From Burkholderia diffusa (GTDB taxonomy: Bacteria; Pseudomonadota; Gammaproteobacteria; Burkholderiales; Burkholderiaceae), in contig NZ_CP013362.1 of NCBI RefSeq assembly GCF_001718315.1, forward strand, positions 3,100,001 through 3,164,000: 64,000 nucleotides of DNA, in the 5' to 3' direction. Under the pieces are notes generated by a model that made no database searches, had not been told where the DNA came from, and saw only the letters and a program-made list of their open reading frames with translations. A program made the position numbers and the translations under genes. Each line of letters begins with the position of its first letter. The stretch's first letter is position 1. Shown piece after piece: positions 20,468-30,902 of the stretch.

Positions 20468-21744
20468 ACATGCCCCCGGTCCAATCCCGCCCGGCCGCGC
20501 CGGCCGCCCACGCGCAAGCGGCACCGTTCGTCGCGAGCTTCCGCGATCCGTCGTTCCTGCTGTCGCACGTCGAGGACACGCTGCGCTTCTACGCGCCGAA
20601 CGCGTTCGACCCGACGGGCGGCTTCTACCATTACTTCCGCGACGACGGCAGCGTCTACAACCGCACGTCGCGGCACCTGGTCAGCAGCTGCCGGTTCGTC
20701 TTCAACTACGCGATGGCCTACCGGCATTTCGGCGATCCGCGCCATCTCGAGTACGCGCGCCACGGGCTGCGCTTCCTGCGCGACGCGCACTGGGATGAAA
20801 CGCTGCAGGGCTACGACTGGGAACTCGACTGGCGCGACGGCGCGAAACGCGCGACGCTCGACGGCACGCGCCACTGCTACGGGCTCGCGTTCGTGCTGCT
20901 CGCCGCCGCGCACGCGACGATGGCGGGCATCGACGAAGCGCGCGCGCTGATCGCGTCGACCTACGAGCTCGCCGAGCACCGCTTCTGGGACGCGGCCGCG
21001 GGACTCTACGCGGACGATGCGACGCCGAACTGGAACGTGTCGTCGTACCGCGGCCAGAACGCAAACATGCACATGACGGAAGCGCTGCTCGCGGCGTACG
21101 AGGCGACGGGCCATCTCACGTATCTCGATCGCGCGGAAAAGCTCGCGACCCACATCACGCAGCGCCAGGCCTCGCTGTCGGGCGGCCTCGTGTGGGAGCA
21201 CTACCATGCGGACTGGTCGGTCGACTGGGACTACAACAAGGAAGACAGTTCGAACATCTTCCGTCCGTGGGGCTTCCAGCCCGGGCACCAGACCGAATGG
21301 GCGAAGCTGCTGCTGATCCTGGAGCGGCACCGCCCGCTCGACTGGCTCGTGCCGCGCGCGACCGAGCTGTTCGACGCGGCGCTCGCGCATGCGTGGGACG
21401 CCGATCACGGCGGCCTCTGCTACGGCTTCGGGCCCGACTTCACGATCTGCGACCACAACAAGTATTTCTGGGTGCAGGCGGAAACCTTCGCGGCGGCCGC
21501 GATGCTCGGCGCGCGCACCGGCAGCGAGCGCTTCTGGGACTGGTACGACGAGATCTGGCGCTACAGCTGGGCGCATTTCGTCGATCACCGCTATGGCGCG
21601 TGGTACCGGATCCTCACCTGCGACAACCGCAAGTACAGCGACGAGAAGAGCCCGGCCGGCAAGACCGACTATCACACGATGGGCGCATGCTACGACGTGC
21701 TCGCGACCCTCGCGCGCGCGGCGCGCAGCGAGCCGACGCAATGA
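20464..21744 (+). CDS. AGE-family sugar isomerase/epimerase (mannose isomerase type)
   Basis: A 426-residue (alpha/alpha)6-barrel enzyme of the N-acylglucosamine 2-epimerase (AGE) family. Family motifs include GGFYHYFRDDG near residue 56, RHLVSSCRFVFNYA near 71, RHCYGLAF near 138, NANMHMTEALLAAYEATG near 200 and HQTEWAKLLLILE near 278; the catalytic histidines of the family sit in these segments. Isomerases of this family interconvert D-mannose and D-fructose. Being sandwiched by 4-bp overlaps between a LacI regulator and a PfkB sugar kinase suggests aldose to ketose to ketose-phosphate flow. The exact sugar is inferred from context only. Confidence 0.87.
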   Translation: MNMPPVQSRPAAPAAHAQAAPFVASFRDPSFLLSHVEDTLRFYAPNAFDPTGGFYHYFRDDGSVYNRTSRHLVSSCRFVFNYAMAYRHFGDPRHLEYARHGLRFLRDAHWDETLQGYDWELDWRDGAKRATLDGTRHCYGLAFVLLAAAHATMAGIDEARALIASTYELAEHRFWDAAAGLYADDATPNWNVSSYRGQNANMHMTEALLAAYEATGHLTYLDRAEKLATHITQRQASLSGGLVWEHYHADWSVDWDYNKEDSSNIFRPWGFQPGHQTEWAKLLLILERHRPLDWLVPRATELFDAALAHAWDADHGGLCYGFGPDFTICDHNKYFWVQAETFAAAAMLGARTGSERFWDWYDEIWRYSWAHFVDHRYGAWYRILTCDNRKYSDEKSPAGKTDYHTMGACYDVLATLARAARSEPTQ

Positions 21745-22649
21745 GCGGCGGCACCTTTCCGGCCTTCGTGTCGGCGGGCGACATCCTGACCGACATGGTG
21801 CGCGCGGGCGACGCGCAGTGGACCTCGGTGCCGGGCGGCGCCGGCTGGAACGTCGCGCGCGCGGTCGCGCGCCTCGGCGTGCCGAGCGCGCTCGCGGGTT
21901 CGATCGGCGAGGACTGCTTCTCCGACGTGCTGTGGCGCACGAGCGAGGCCGCCGGCCTCGACCTGCGCTTCCTGCAACGGGTGCCGCGTGCACCGCTGCT
22001 CGCGATCGTCCATGAGACGCGGCCGCCCGCATACTTCTTCATCGGCGAAGCGAGTGCGGATCTCGCGTTCGACCCGGCGAAATTGCCGGCCGGCTGGGCC
22101 GGCCACGTGAAGTGGGCGCACTTCGGCTGCATCAGCCTTGTGCGCGAACCGCTCGCGGGCACGCTCATGGCGCTCGCGGCCGACCTGCACGCGCGCGGCG
22201 TGAAGATCAGTTTCGATCCGAACTACCGGAACCTGATGACGGCCGCGTACCGGCCGACGCTCGAGAAGATGGCCGCGCTCGCCGACCTGATCAAGGTGTC
22301 CGACGAGGACCTGCGCCACCTGTTCGGCGGCGACGGCGCCGATGCGGTCGCCGCGGTGCGCGCGCTGAATCCGCGCGCGGCCGTGCTCGTCACGCGCGGC
22401 GCGCAGGCGGCCACGCTTTATGCGGACGGCGACGTGCTCGAGGCCAGCCCGCCGCGCGTCGAGGTGGTCGACACCGTCGGCGCGGGCGACGCGTCGATCG
22501 GCGGCATGCTGTTCAGCCTGATGGCCGCGCCGCAGCGATCGTGGCGCGAGCATCTCGCGTTCGCGCTCGCGGCGGGCGCCGCCGCGTGCCGGCATACGGG
22601 CGCGCACGCGCCGACGCTCGACGAGGTCGTCGCGTTGCTCGAACGGTGA
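21741..22649 (+). CDS. PfkB-family carbohydrate kinase (fructokinase type)
   Basis: A 302-residue ribokinase-fold kinase. The first PfkB signature appears as PGGAGWNVARAVARLGV (about residues 31-47) and the second as DTVGAGDASIGGMLF, with the catalytic base Asp250. FDPNYRNLM near residue 155 fits fructokinases. The start ATG overlaps the AGE-isomerase stop. It should use ATP to phosphorylate the ketose made by the upstream isomerase, probably fructose to fructose 6-phosphate. No transporter is in the operon, so the sugar must enter by a system coded elsewhere. Confidence 0.9.
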   Translation: MSGGTFPAFVSAGDILTDMVRAGDAQWTSVPGGAGWNVARAVARLGVPSALAGSIGEDCFSDVLWRTSEAAGLDLRFLQRVPRAPLLAIVHETRPPAYFFIGEASADLAFDPAKLPAGWAGHVKWAHFGCISLVREPLAGTLMALAADLHARGVKISFDPNYRNLMTAAYRPTLEKMAALADLIKVSDEDLRHLFGGDGADAVAAVRALNPRAAVLVTRGAQAATLYADGDVLEASPPRVEVVDTVGAGDASIGGMLFSLMAAPQRSWREHLAFALAAGAAACRHTGAHAPTLDEVVALLER

Positions 22650-22747
22650 CGGGATGATGACGGTGCGCTGATCGGTCGCCGATTCGCGGCGCTGTACATG
22701 CTGCGCCGCAGTGCTACGATGAAGTGTCCTATTGCGGGAGAGGCACG

Positions 22748-22969
22748 ATGGACACGAACACGTTCACGAAAGGCATCTACACGGCCAAGGCGCATACGCA
22801 GCACGCCGCCAACGGACAGTTCCAGGGTTACGTGATCCTCGCCCGGGACGACGGCGACGAGACGGAGAACATGCGCTACGACGTCCACACGACGAGTCCG
22901 AGCGAGGAAGAGGCGTTCGACGAAGCGAAGGCGCTCGCGCACCGGATCCTCGGCGAAATCGAACTGTGA
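22748..22969 (+). CDS. Small conserved-type hypothetical protein
   Basis: A 73-residue cytoplasmic-type protein beginning MDTNTFTKGIYTAKAHT, with FQGYVILARDDGDE in the middle and an acidic amphipathic C-terminus (SEEEAFDEAKALAHRIL). GGGAGAGGC precedes the ATG at 22748; an in-frame GTG or upstream start is less favoured. The layout (short beta strands then an E/A-rich helix) resembles the 72-residue protein at 30597-30815. Function unknown; codon use fits the genome. Confidence 0.7.
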   Translation: MDTNTFTKGIYTAKAHTQHAANGQFQGYVILARDDGDETENMRYDVHTTSPSEEEAFDEAKALAHRILGEIEL

Positions 22970-23001
22970 TGCGCGAACCGTAACGCGCGAAACCATCACG
23001 C

Positions 23002-23028
23002 GCGCGCCGCGGCCCGGCTGCGGCGCGC
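23002..23028. terminator. GC hairpin between convergent genes
   Basis: Perfect 9-bp inverted repeat GCGCGCCGC (23002-23010) and GCGGCGCGC (23020-23028) between the convergent 73-aa and DUF2905 genes. There is no T-tract on either strand, so termination here would be weak or Rho-assisted. Confidence 0.35.
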
Positions 23029-23046
23029 CGCCGCATTCGGCAAGGC

Positions 23047-23241
23047 TCAGAGCAGCCGCGCCACCATCGACACCAGCATCGTCAGCACCAGCGTCGACAT
23101 GAACGGGAACGGGTAGCGCCGCCCGCCGAGCGTCAGCGTGACGTCGCCCGGCATCCGCCCGATGCCGAGCTTGCCGAGCCACGGCCAGCAGCGCGTCAGG
23201 ATCATCACCGCGACGAACGACGCCATCAGCCAGCGCAGCAT
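23047..23241 (-). CDS. DUF2905 small membrane protein
   Basis: A 64-residue protein of the DUF2905 family: a transmembrane helix at residues 4-20 (MLRWLMASFVAVMILT), the conserved loop LGIGRMPGDVTLT and RYPFPF, then a second hydrophobic helix (MSTLVLTMLVSMVARLL). This hairpin layout is diagnostic of the family. It starts 18 bp after the MidA-type methyltransferase stop, so it is the second gene of that operon. Function unknown. Confidence 0.88.
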   Translation of the reverse strand: MLRWLMASFVAVMILTRCWPWLGKLGIGRMPGDVTLTLGGRRYPFPFMSTLVLTMLVSMVARLL

Positions 23242-23258
23242 CCCAGGGGCCCGTCCCG

Positions 23259-24449
23259 TCAGAGCGCGTGCGAGCGGTCGCCGCGCGCGAACGCGTCGAG
23301 CGTGCCGTCGATCCCGCGCGAGAACGCGATCACCTTGAACAGCTCGCCCATCTCGGCTTCAGAGATCAGTTTCTGCACCGCGTTCGCCGCAGGCAGGAAC
23401 TGGTGGATGTCGGACGGATCGATCGCGGCCAGCGCGTCGGTGATGCCCGCGTTCAACAGGAAACGCGCCTGCGACGTGTAGCCGAGGAGATCCGCGCCGG
23501 TCGCGACGCCCGCGTCGTAGATGCCGGTGAATTCGACGTGCGCGGTGATGTCCTGCAGCCCCGGGTACAGGAATGCGTCGTCATGCGCGTGGTGGCGGTA
23601 GTGGCACATCAGCGTGCCGCGGTCGCGCTGCGGATGGTAGTACTCGTGCGCGGGGAAACCGTAGTCGACCAGTAGCACCGCACCGCGCCCGAGCATCGTG
23701 CACACGGTGCGCGTGAACGCCAGCGCGGCTTCGTGCGTCTCGGTCACGTAGCCATCGTCGACATCGAGCGTCGCGAGCACCGGCGGCAGACCGGCCGCGC
23801 TGGCGGGCCGGTCGTCGAACACGAACGCGTGCCGCGCGTCGAGCGCGACGCCGCGCTCGAGCCACGCGCCGTCCGCCTTCGCGAAGAGGCGCACCGGCAT
23901 CGCGTCGAGCACCTCGTTGCCGACCACGACGCCGTCGAAGCGCTCGGGCAGCGCGTCGAGCCAGCGCACCTTCCCGGCGAGCGCCGGCGCGGCCGCCGCG
24001 ATCGTGTCGCGCTGGCGTTCGCGCAACTCGCCGGACAGGTCGACGATCAGGTATTCGTCGAGTTCGACGCCGAGCGCATCGAGCGCCGCGAGCAGCCCGG
24101 CCGCGAGCTTGCCCGTGCCCGCGCCGAACTCCATCACGCGGCGCGTGCCGCTTGCCGCGAGCGCTTGCCCAACCGGATTCGCGAGCGTCTGCGCGAACAG
24201 CGGCGACAATTCGGGGGCCGTCACGAAGTCGCTGCCGTCGTCGGCGCGGCGGCCGAACTTGCGCGCGCCGCCGCTGTAATAGCCGAGGCCGGGCGCATAC
24301 AGCGCGCGTTCCATGAAACGGTCGAACGGCAGCCAGCCGCCGGCCGCCGCGATCTCGTCGCGCAATTGCGCGGCAAGGGTTTCGGACTGCGCGAGCGCGT
24401 CAGGGCCGGGAGCAGGTAAACTAGCGGGTTCGTGAGCTTTCGGGTTCAT
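23259..24449 (-). CDS. MidA/NDUFAF7-family SAM-dependent methyltransferase
   Basis: A 396-residue protein of the DUF185/MidA family; the mitochondrial relative NDUFAF7 methylates an Arg of complex I subunit NDUFS2. Characteristic strings are MERALYAPGLGYYSGG near residue 46, DFVTAPELSPLFAQ near 74, the SAM-binding VMEFGAGTGKLA near 104, VVGNEVLDAMPVRLF near 176 and YGFPAHEYYHPQRDRGTL near 265. Length is typical (350-400). The ATG at 24449 is 13 bp from the divergent SDR gene's start, so the two promoters must overlap the opposite coding starts. Confidence 0.9.
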   Translation of the reverse strand: MNPKAHEPASLPAPGPDALAQSETLAAQLRDEIAAAGGWLPFDRFMERALYAPGLGYYSGGARKFGRRADDGSDFVTAPELSPLFAQTLANPVGQALAASGTRRVMEFGAGTGKLAAGLLAALDALGVELDEYLIVDLSGELRERQRDTIAAAAPALAGKVRWLDALPERFDGVVVGNEVLDAMPVRLFAKADGAWLERGVALDARHAFVFDDRPASAAGLPPVLATLDVDDGYVTETHEAALAFTRTVCTMLGRGAVLLVDYGFPAHEYYHPQRDRGTLMCHYRHHAHDDAFLYPGLQDITAHVEFTGIYDAGVATGADLLGYTSQARFLLNAGITDALAAIDPSDIHQFLPAANAVQKLISEAEMGELFKVIAFSRGIDGTLDAFARGDRSHAL

Positions 24450-24462
24450 CCCGGCATTGTAA

Positions 24463-25206
24463 ATGACCGTTTCAGCCGATACGTCGACCCCGCGCATCGC
24501 GCTCGTCGCCGGCGCGCTGGGCAGCGCGGCCGACGCCGCGTCGCTCGGTCGTGCGCTCGCGACCGGATTCGCGCAGCGCGGCTGGGACGTCGCGCTGCAG
24601 CGCAGCCCCGGCGCGCCGAGCGCGGCCGCCGACGCGCTCGGCGCCGAAGTTGCCGCGCACGGCCGCCGTGCAGTCGTGCTCGACGCCGACCTGGCCCTTG
24701 AAACCGACGCGGCCGCGCTCGTCGCCGCGTGCGGCGCGGCGCTCGGCCGGCCCGCCTGTGCGGTGTTCGTGAGTGCCTGCGCCGGTACCGACGATGTGCA
24801 CACCGTAGACGGCGCATCGCTCGGTGCCGCGCTTGCGCGCAACGTGACCGCGCCGCTTGCGCTGGCCCGCGCGCTTGCCGACGCGACGCCCGACGCCGCG
24901 CGCGACGACGAGTCGCTGCGCGCGTGCGCGATCCACGTGCTGGATCAGGCCCTGTTTCATCCGGCGCCGGCGCAGCTGTCGCATGCGCTGATGCAGGCCG
25001 CGTTGAACCGCGCGACCGCCGCGCTGGCGCTGACGCTCGCGCCGAAGGTGCGCGTCGCGGCGCTCGTGCGCGGCCATGCGCCGCACGCGAACGACATCGC
25101 GGCGGCGGCCTGCTATCTCGCGAGCGCGCCCGGCGTCACGGGCGCGACGCTGACCGTCGACGGCGGCGAGCACCTGGTGCCGCCCGCCGCCGGCCCGAAT
25201 GAATGA
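24463..25206 (+). CDS. Degenerate short-chain dehydrogenase/reductase upstream of folB
   Basis: A 247-residue SDR-fold protein, as judged by overall length, the Rossmann start RIALVAGALGSA, VSACAG in place of NNAG, and the C-terminal ACYLASAPGVTGATLTVDGG typical of SDRs. The catalytic YxxxK is replaced by His174-xxx-Gln178 (QLSHALMQAALN), and the glycine motif is eroded. Pteridine reductases such as FolM are SDRs, and the gene is 78 bp upstream of dihydroneopterin aldolase, so a pterin-related or regulatory role is plausible. Classical SDR catalysis is unlikely. The frame is intact. Confidence 0.75.
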   Translation: MTVSADTSTPRIALVAGALGSAADAASLGRALATGFAQRGWDVALQRSPGAPSAAADALGAEVAAHGRRAVVLDADLALETDAAALVAACGAALGRPACAVFVSACAGTDDVHTVDGASLGAALARNVTAPLALARALADATPDAARDDESLRACAIHVLDQALFHPAPAQLSHALMQAALNRATAALALTLAPKVRVAALVRGHAPHANDIAAAACYLASAPGVTGATLTVDGGEHLVPPAAGPNE

Positions 25207-25284
25207 ACTGCGCGGATCGCGCGGCCTGAATGCCGCCGCCCGCGCCACTTTGCGTGCGCGCACGCCAATTTGACTGGGACGACC

Positions 25285-25689
25285 ATGTTTTCCGCTCTCC
25301 TGCACCCCCGCCTCGCGGACTGCCGCAGGCTCTACCTGCGCGACTACGAGGTGCACATCAACATCGGGGCCTTCGAACACGAGAAGCGCGGCGAGCAGCG
25401 CGTCGTCATCAACGTCGACCTGTTCGTGCCGCTCGCGCTGTCCACCCCCGTCGACGACCGTCTGCATGAAGTCGTCGACTACGACCTGATGAAGCAGAGC
25501 GTCGCGCAATGCGTGGCGCGCGGCCACATCCATCTGCAGGAAACGCTGTGCGACGCGATCGCCGCGAACCTGCTGGCGCACGACGCCGTGCGCGCGGTAC
25601 GCGTCTGTACCGAGAAACCGGACGCCTATCCGGACTGCGACGCCGTCGGCGTCGAAGTCTTTCGCATCAAGGACGAGGAGCGCGCATGA
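25285..25689 (+). CDS. folB: Dihydroneopterin aldolase
   Basis: A 134-residue dihydroneopterin aldolase/epimerase of folate synthesis, converting dihydroneopterin to hydroxymethyldihydropterin and glycolaldehyde. Motifs: [20 protein letters not shown] (about residues 28-47), [23 protein letters not shown] and the catalytic Lys region [20 protein letters not shown]. Its stop overlaps the ttcA start (ATGA). A longer N-terminal extension than E. coli FolB is present but common in beta-proteobacteria. Confidence 0.9.
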   Translation: MFSALLHPRLADCRRLYLRDYEVHINIGAFEHEKRGEQRVVINVDLFVPLALSTPVDDRLHEVVDYDLMKQSVAQCVARGHIHLQETLCDAIAANLLAHDAVRAVRVCTEKPDAYPDCDAVGVEVFRIKDEERA

Positions 25690-26681
25690 ACGCCCCCCAC
25701 ATGAACGACACGGCGGCCGATGGCGCCGCCATCGAAGCCACCGCCGCCGGCACCGGCCGCCGCGCGCTGACGCGCCGCGAGCAGAAGGAAGCGTACGAGA
25801 ACAACAAGCTGTTCAAGCGGATCGTGCGCCAGGTCGGCCAGGCGATCGGCGACTACAACATGATCGAGCAGGGCGACAAGGTGATGGTGTGCCTGTCGGG
25901 CGGCAAGGACAGCTACGCGATGCTCGACGTGCTGCTGCGCCTGCGCGAGCGCGCGCCGATCGACTTCGACATCGTCGCGGTCAACCTCGACCAGAAGCAG
26001 CCCGGCTTCCCGGAACACGTGCTGCCCGAATACTTGACGCAGGTCGGCGTGCCGTTCCACATCGAGAACCAGGATACTTACAGCATCGTCAAGCGGCTCG
26101 TGCCCGAAGGCAAGACGACGTGCTCGCTGTGCTCGCGGCTGCGCCGGGGGATCCTGTACCGCGTGGCCGGCGAACTCGGCGCGACCAAGATCGCGCTCGG
26201 CCACCACCGCGACGACATCCTGCAGACGCTGCTGCTCAACATGTTCTACGGCGGCAAGCTGAAGGGCATGCCGCCGAAGCTGCAGTCGGACGATGGCAAG
26301 AACGTCGTGATCCGCCCGCTCGCGTACGTGAAGGAAACCGATCTCGAGAAATACGCGGAGTTGCGCGAATTTCCGATCATCCCGTGCAATCTGTGCGGCA
26401 GCCAGCCGAACCTGAAGCGCGCGGAGATGAAGGCGCTGATCCGCGAATGGGACAAGCGCTTCCCGGGCCGCGTCGACAACATGTTCAGCGCGCTCGCGAA
26501 CGTCGTGCCGTCGCATCTGATGGATACCGGCCTGTTCCCGTTCGCGTCGTTGCGCGCGACCGGCGAGGCCGATCCGCAGGGCGACATCGCGTTCGACGAG
26601 GAGCCGTGTGCGACGGGCGACGACACGTCCACGCCGGGCGCCGCGAAGCCGATCTCGATCGTCCAGTTCGACGACCTGTAA
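25686..26681 (+). CDS. ttcA: tRNA 2-thiocytidine(32) synthetase
   Basis: A 331-residue TtcA, which thiolates cytidine 32 of certain tRNAs with a [4Fe-4S] cluster and ATP. The PP-loop SGGKDS is at residues 71-76. The cluster and catalytic cysteines lie in [12 protein letters not shown] and [11 protein letters not shown], and [19 protein letters not shown] is the family signature. Translationally coupled to folB by a 4-bp overlap. The last 40 or so residues are variable and acidic. Confidence 0.95.
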   Translation: MNAPHMNDTAADGAAIEATAAGTGRRALTRREQKEAYENNKLFKRIVRQVGQAIGDYNMIEQGDKVMVCLSGGKDSYAMLDVLLRLRERAPIDFDIVAVNLDQKQPGFPEHVLPEYLTQVGVPFHIENQDTYSIVKRLVPEGKTTCSLCSRLRRGILYRVAGELGATKIALGHHRDDILQTLLLNMFYGGKLKGMPPKLQSDDGKNVVIRPLAYVKETDLEKYAELREFPIIPCNLCGSQPNLKRAEMKALIREWDKRFPGRVDNMFSALANVVPSHLMDTGLFPFASLRATGEADPQGDIAFDEEPCATGDDTSTPGAAKPISIVQFDDL

Positions 26682-26815
26682 TCCGGGTCCGAACACCCGC
26701 CGGAACCGCGGCCGCGGCCTCGTTCCGGCGCTGTCGCCCCGCCGCGACAGGCCCGGAACGACGGGGGCCGCATGCTAAAATGGACGGCTTCGAACTCCTC
26801 TGACAAGCTGGCGCC

Positions 26816-28177
26816 ATGAATATCGTGATTTTGGCGGCAGGCACCGGCAAGCGCATGCGTTCCGCGCTGCCGAAAGTGCTCCATCCCCTGGCCGGCAGGC
26901 CGCTCCTCTCCCACGTCATCGCCACCGCGCGCACGCTGCAGCCGTCGCGGCTCGTCGTCGTGGTCGGTCACGGCGCCGAGCAGGTCCAGGCCGCCGTCGC
27001 CGCGCCCGACGTCCAGTTCGCGGTGCAGGCCGAGCAGCTCGGCACGGGCCACGCGGTGCGCCAGGCGCTGCCGCTGCTCGATCCCGCGCAACCGACGCTG
27101 GTGCTCTACGGCGACGTGCCGCTCACGCGCGCATCGACGCTGCGGCGCCTCGTCGACGCCGCGCGCGACGGCCGCTACGGGATTCTGACCGTCACGCTCG
27201 ACGACCCGACCGGCTACGGCCGCATCGTGCGCGACGCGTCCGGCTTCGTCACGCGCATCGTCGAGCAGAAGGACGCGTCGCCCGAGCAATTGAAGATCGC
27301 CGAGATCAACACCGGCATCATCGTCACGCCCACCGCGCAGCTGTCGATGTGGCTCGGCGCGCTGAAGAACGAGAACGCGCAGGGCGAGTACTACCTGACC
27401 GACGTCGTCGAGCTCGCGATCGAGGCCGGCTTCGAGATCGTCACCGCGCAGCCCGACGAGGAATGGGAAACGCTCGGCGTGAACAGCAAGGCGCAGCTCG
27501 CGGAGCTCGAGCGCATCCATCAGCGCAACGTCGCCGATGCGCTGCTCGTCGACGGCGTCACGCTCGCCGATCCGGCGCGGCTCGACGTGCGCGGCACGCT
27601 GCGCTGCGGCCGCGACGTGTCGATCGACGTGAACTGCGTGTTCGAAGGCAACGTGACGCTCGCCGACAACGTGACGATCGGCGCGAACTGCGTGATCCGC
27701 AACGCGTCGATCGGCGCGGGCACGCGCATCGACGCGTTCACGCATATCGACGGCGCGGAGCTCGGCGCGAACACCGTGATCGGCCCGTACGCGCGGCTGC
27801 GTCCGGGCGCGCAGCTCGCGGACGAAGCGCACGTCGGCAACTTCGTCGAGGTGAAGAACGCGGTGCTCGGCCACGGCTCGAAGGCGAACCATCTCACCTA
27901 CATCGGCGACGCCGACATCGGCGCGCGCGTGAACATCGGCGCGGGCACGATCACCTGCAACTACGACGGCGCGAACAAGTTCCGCACCGTGATCGAGGAC
28001 GACGTGTTCGTCGGCTCCGACACGCAGCTCGTCGCGCCGGTGCGCGTGGGCCGCGGCGTGACGATCGCGGCCGGCACGACGATCTGGAAGGACGTCGCCG
28101 AAGGCGTCCTCGCATTGAACGAAAAGACGCAGACCGCGAAGAGCGGCTACGTCCGCCCGGTCAAGAAGAAGAGCTGA
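26816..28177 (+). CDS. glmU: Bifunctional GlmU: GlcN-1-P acetyltransferase / GlcNAc-1-P uridyltransferase
   Basis: A 453-residue GlmU making UDP-GlcNAc for peptidoglycan and LPS. The N-terminal pyrophosphorylase has [18 protein letters not shown] (residues 4-21) and YGDVPL near 98. From about residue 250 the left-handed beta-helix repeats of the acetyltransferase appear, with [21 protein letters not shown] and [14 protein letters not shown]. Length matches E. coli GlmU (456). It is followed 54 bp later by glmS, the classic glmUS pair. Confidence 0.97.
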   Translation: MNIVILAAGTGKRMRSALPKVLHPLAGRPLLSHVIATARTLQPSRLVVVVGHGAEQVQAAVAAPDVQFAVQAEQLGTGHAVRQALPLLDPAQPTLVLYGDVPLTRASTLRRLVDAARDGRYGILTVTLDDPTGYGRIVRDASGFVTRIVEQKDASPEQLKIAEINTGIIVTPTAQLSMWLGALKNENAQGEYYLTDVVELAIEAGFEIVTAQPDEEWETLGVNSKAQLAELERIHQRNVADALLVDGVTLADPARLDVRGTLRCGRDVSIDVNCVFEGNVTLADNVTIGANCVIRNASIGAGTRIDAFTHIDGAELGANTVIGPYARLRPGAQLADEAHVGNFVEVKNAVLGHGSKANHLTYIGDADIGARVNIGAGTITCNYDGANKFRTVIEDDVFVGSDTQLVAPVRVGRGVTIAAGTTIWKDVAEGVLALNEKTQTAKSGYVRPVKKKS

Positions 28178-28184
28178 ACCTTTA

Positions 28185-28207
28185 GCGGGCGCCCGGACGG
28201 CGCCCGC
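28185..28207 (+). promoter_or_regulatory. Hairpin in the glmU-glmS intergenic region
   Basis: A 9-bp stem GCGGGCGCC (28185-28193) and GGCGCCCGC (28199-28207) with a 5-base loop occupies most of the 54-bp gap. There is no U-tract, so it may stabilise or mark a processing site rather than terminate. In enterobacteria glmUS mRNA is cleaved between the genes; whether that happens here is unknown. Confidence 0.45.
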
Positions 28208-28231
28208 GTCGACTTACAGGATTGACCATTC

Positions 28232-30049
<1,818 letters not shown>

Positions 30050-30099
30050 GCAATCGGCGCAGCGCGGTCCGGCGCGCCGACGAGACTGACGGAGAGACC

Positions 30100-30597
30100 A
30101 TGGTAAGACTGTTTGGATGCGGATTGCTGGCGCTGAGCTTCGCGTCGACGGGCTGGGCGGCCGAGCACTACGTGGAAGTCTGGAATCCGCCCGAGGCGCG
30201 GTTGCCGGCGGCGCATGCGCCGGCCCGTACGCTGGATGCCCGTACGCCGGATGCCCGTATGCCGGCAACGCGCCCGGGTGCCGACGCGCACGCCGGCGGC
30301 AAGACCGTGGAAAAGCACGCGAGCGTGCAGCCGAAGGCTGCGGTCAAGCCTCACAAGCGCCGCGTCGCACAAGCCGTGAAAACCGCACCGCATCGACCGG
30401 CTGCCGCGACGGTCGAAGCACCGGCCGCACCGCGCCCCGTCGCGCAGCCCGCGCCGGGCCGGCTCACGGTGATGCAGCCGGCCATGCCCGACACGCCGCA
30501 CGCACTCAAGTTTTCGGACATCCCTCGGCAATACACACCGGACGGCAACGTGCTGCGCGTCGGCACGAGCAGCCGATCCGCGGAGGTGACGCGATAA
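30100..30597 (+). CDS. Secreted Ala/Pro-rich hypothetical protein
   Basis: A 165-residue protein with a signal peptide (VRLFGCGLLALSFASTGWAA, cleavage near residue 21). The mature part begins EHYVEVWNPPEAR, then an Ala/Pro/Lys-rich linker with short repeats (ARTLDART, PDARTPDAR-like), ending in a more ordered block (HALKFSDIPRQYTPDGNVLRV). GGAGAGACC precedes the ATG. It overlaps the next gene (TAATG), suggesting coupling. The basic, Pro-rich linker suggests a periplasmic or cell-wall associated protein. No known domain. Confidence 0.65.
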   Translation: MVRLFGCGLLALSFASTGWAAEHYVEVWNPPEARLPAAHAPARTLDARTPDARMPATRPGADAHAGGKTVEKHASVQPKAAVKPHKRRVAQAVKTAPHRPAAATVEAPAAPRPVAQPAPGRLTVMQPAMPDTPHALKFSDIPRQYTPDGNVLRVGTSSRSAEVTR

Positions 30598-30815
30598 TGG
30601 AAGCGCAGACCTATCACGGCTACCAGATCTGGGGGCATTCGATCCTGCAGCAGGATGAAATCCTGCAGCCCGAACGCTTCGCGGCCAGTGGCACGATCAC
30701 GCAGAACAATCGGCTCGTCGAAGCGTCGGGCGTGCTCGGCGTGTTCGATACCGAGGACGAAGCGCGCGAAGCGGGGCTCGAATGGGCCCGCGCATGGATC
30801 GACAACCATCGCTGA
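30597..30815 (+). CDS. Small hypothetical protein coupled to the preceding gene
   Basis: A 72-residue protein, MEAQTYHGYQIWGHSI..., with a short beta-rich N-terminus and an acidic C-terminal helix (FDTEDEAREAGLEWARAWID). The start codon overlaps the previous stop (TAATG). Similar in size and layout to the 73-residue protein at 22748-22969, perhaps distant members of one family (inference). No domain recognised. It is followed by a bidirectional terminator. Confidence 0.7.
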   Translation: MEAQTYHGYQIWGHSILQQDEILQPERFAASGTITQNNRLVEASGVLGVFDTEDEAREAGLEWARAWIDNHR

Positions 30816-30855
30816 ACGGGCCGCGCGGCTGCGCGCGAGCCGTCAACGCAAAGAC

Positions 30856-30881
30856 AAAGGGGCGTCGCATGACGCCCCTTT
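30856..30881. terminator. Bidirectional intrinsic terminator
   Basis: Perfect 11-bp stem AAAGGGGCGTC (30856-30866) and GACGCCCCTTT (30871-30881) with tetraloop GCAT, between the convergent 72-aa gene and the FTR1 permease gene. The A/T ends provide short U-tracts on both strands. Confidence 0.75.
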
Positions 30882-30902
30882 CCGCATTCTGCCCCGTCCC
30901 GC

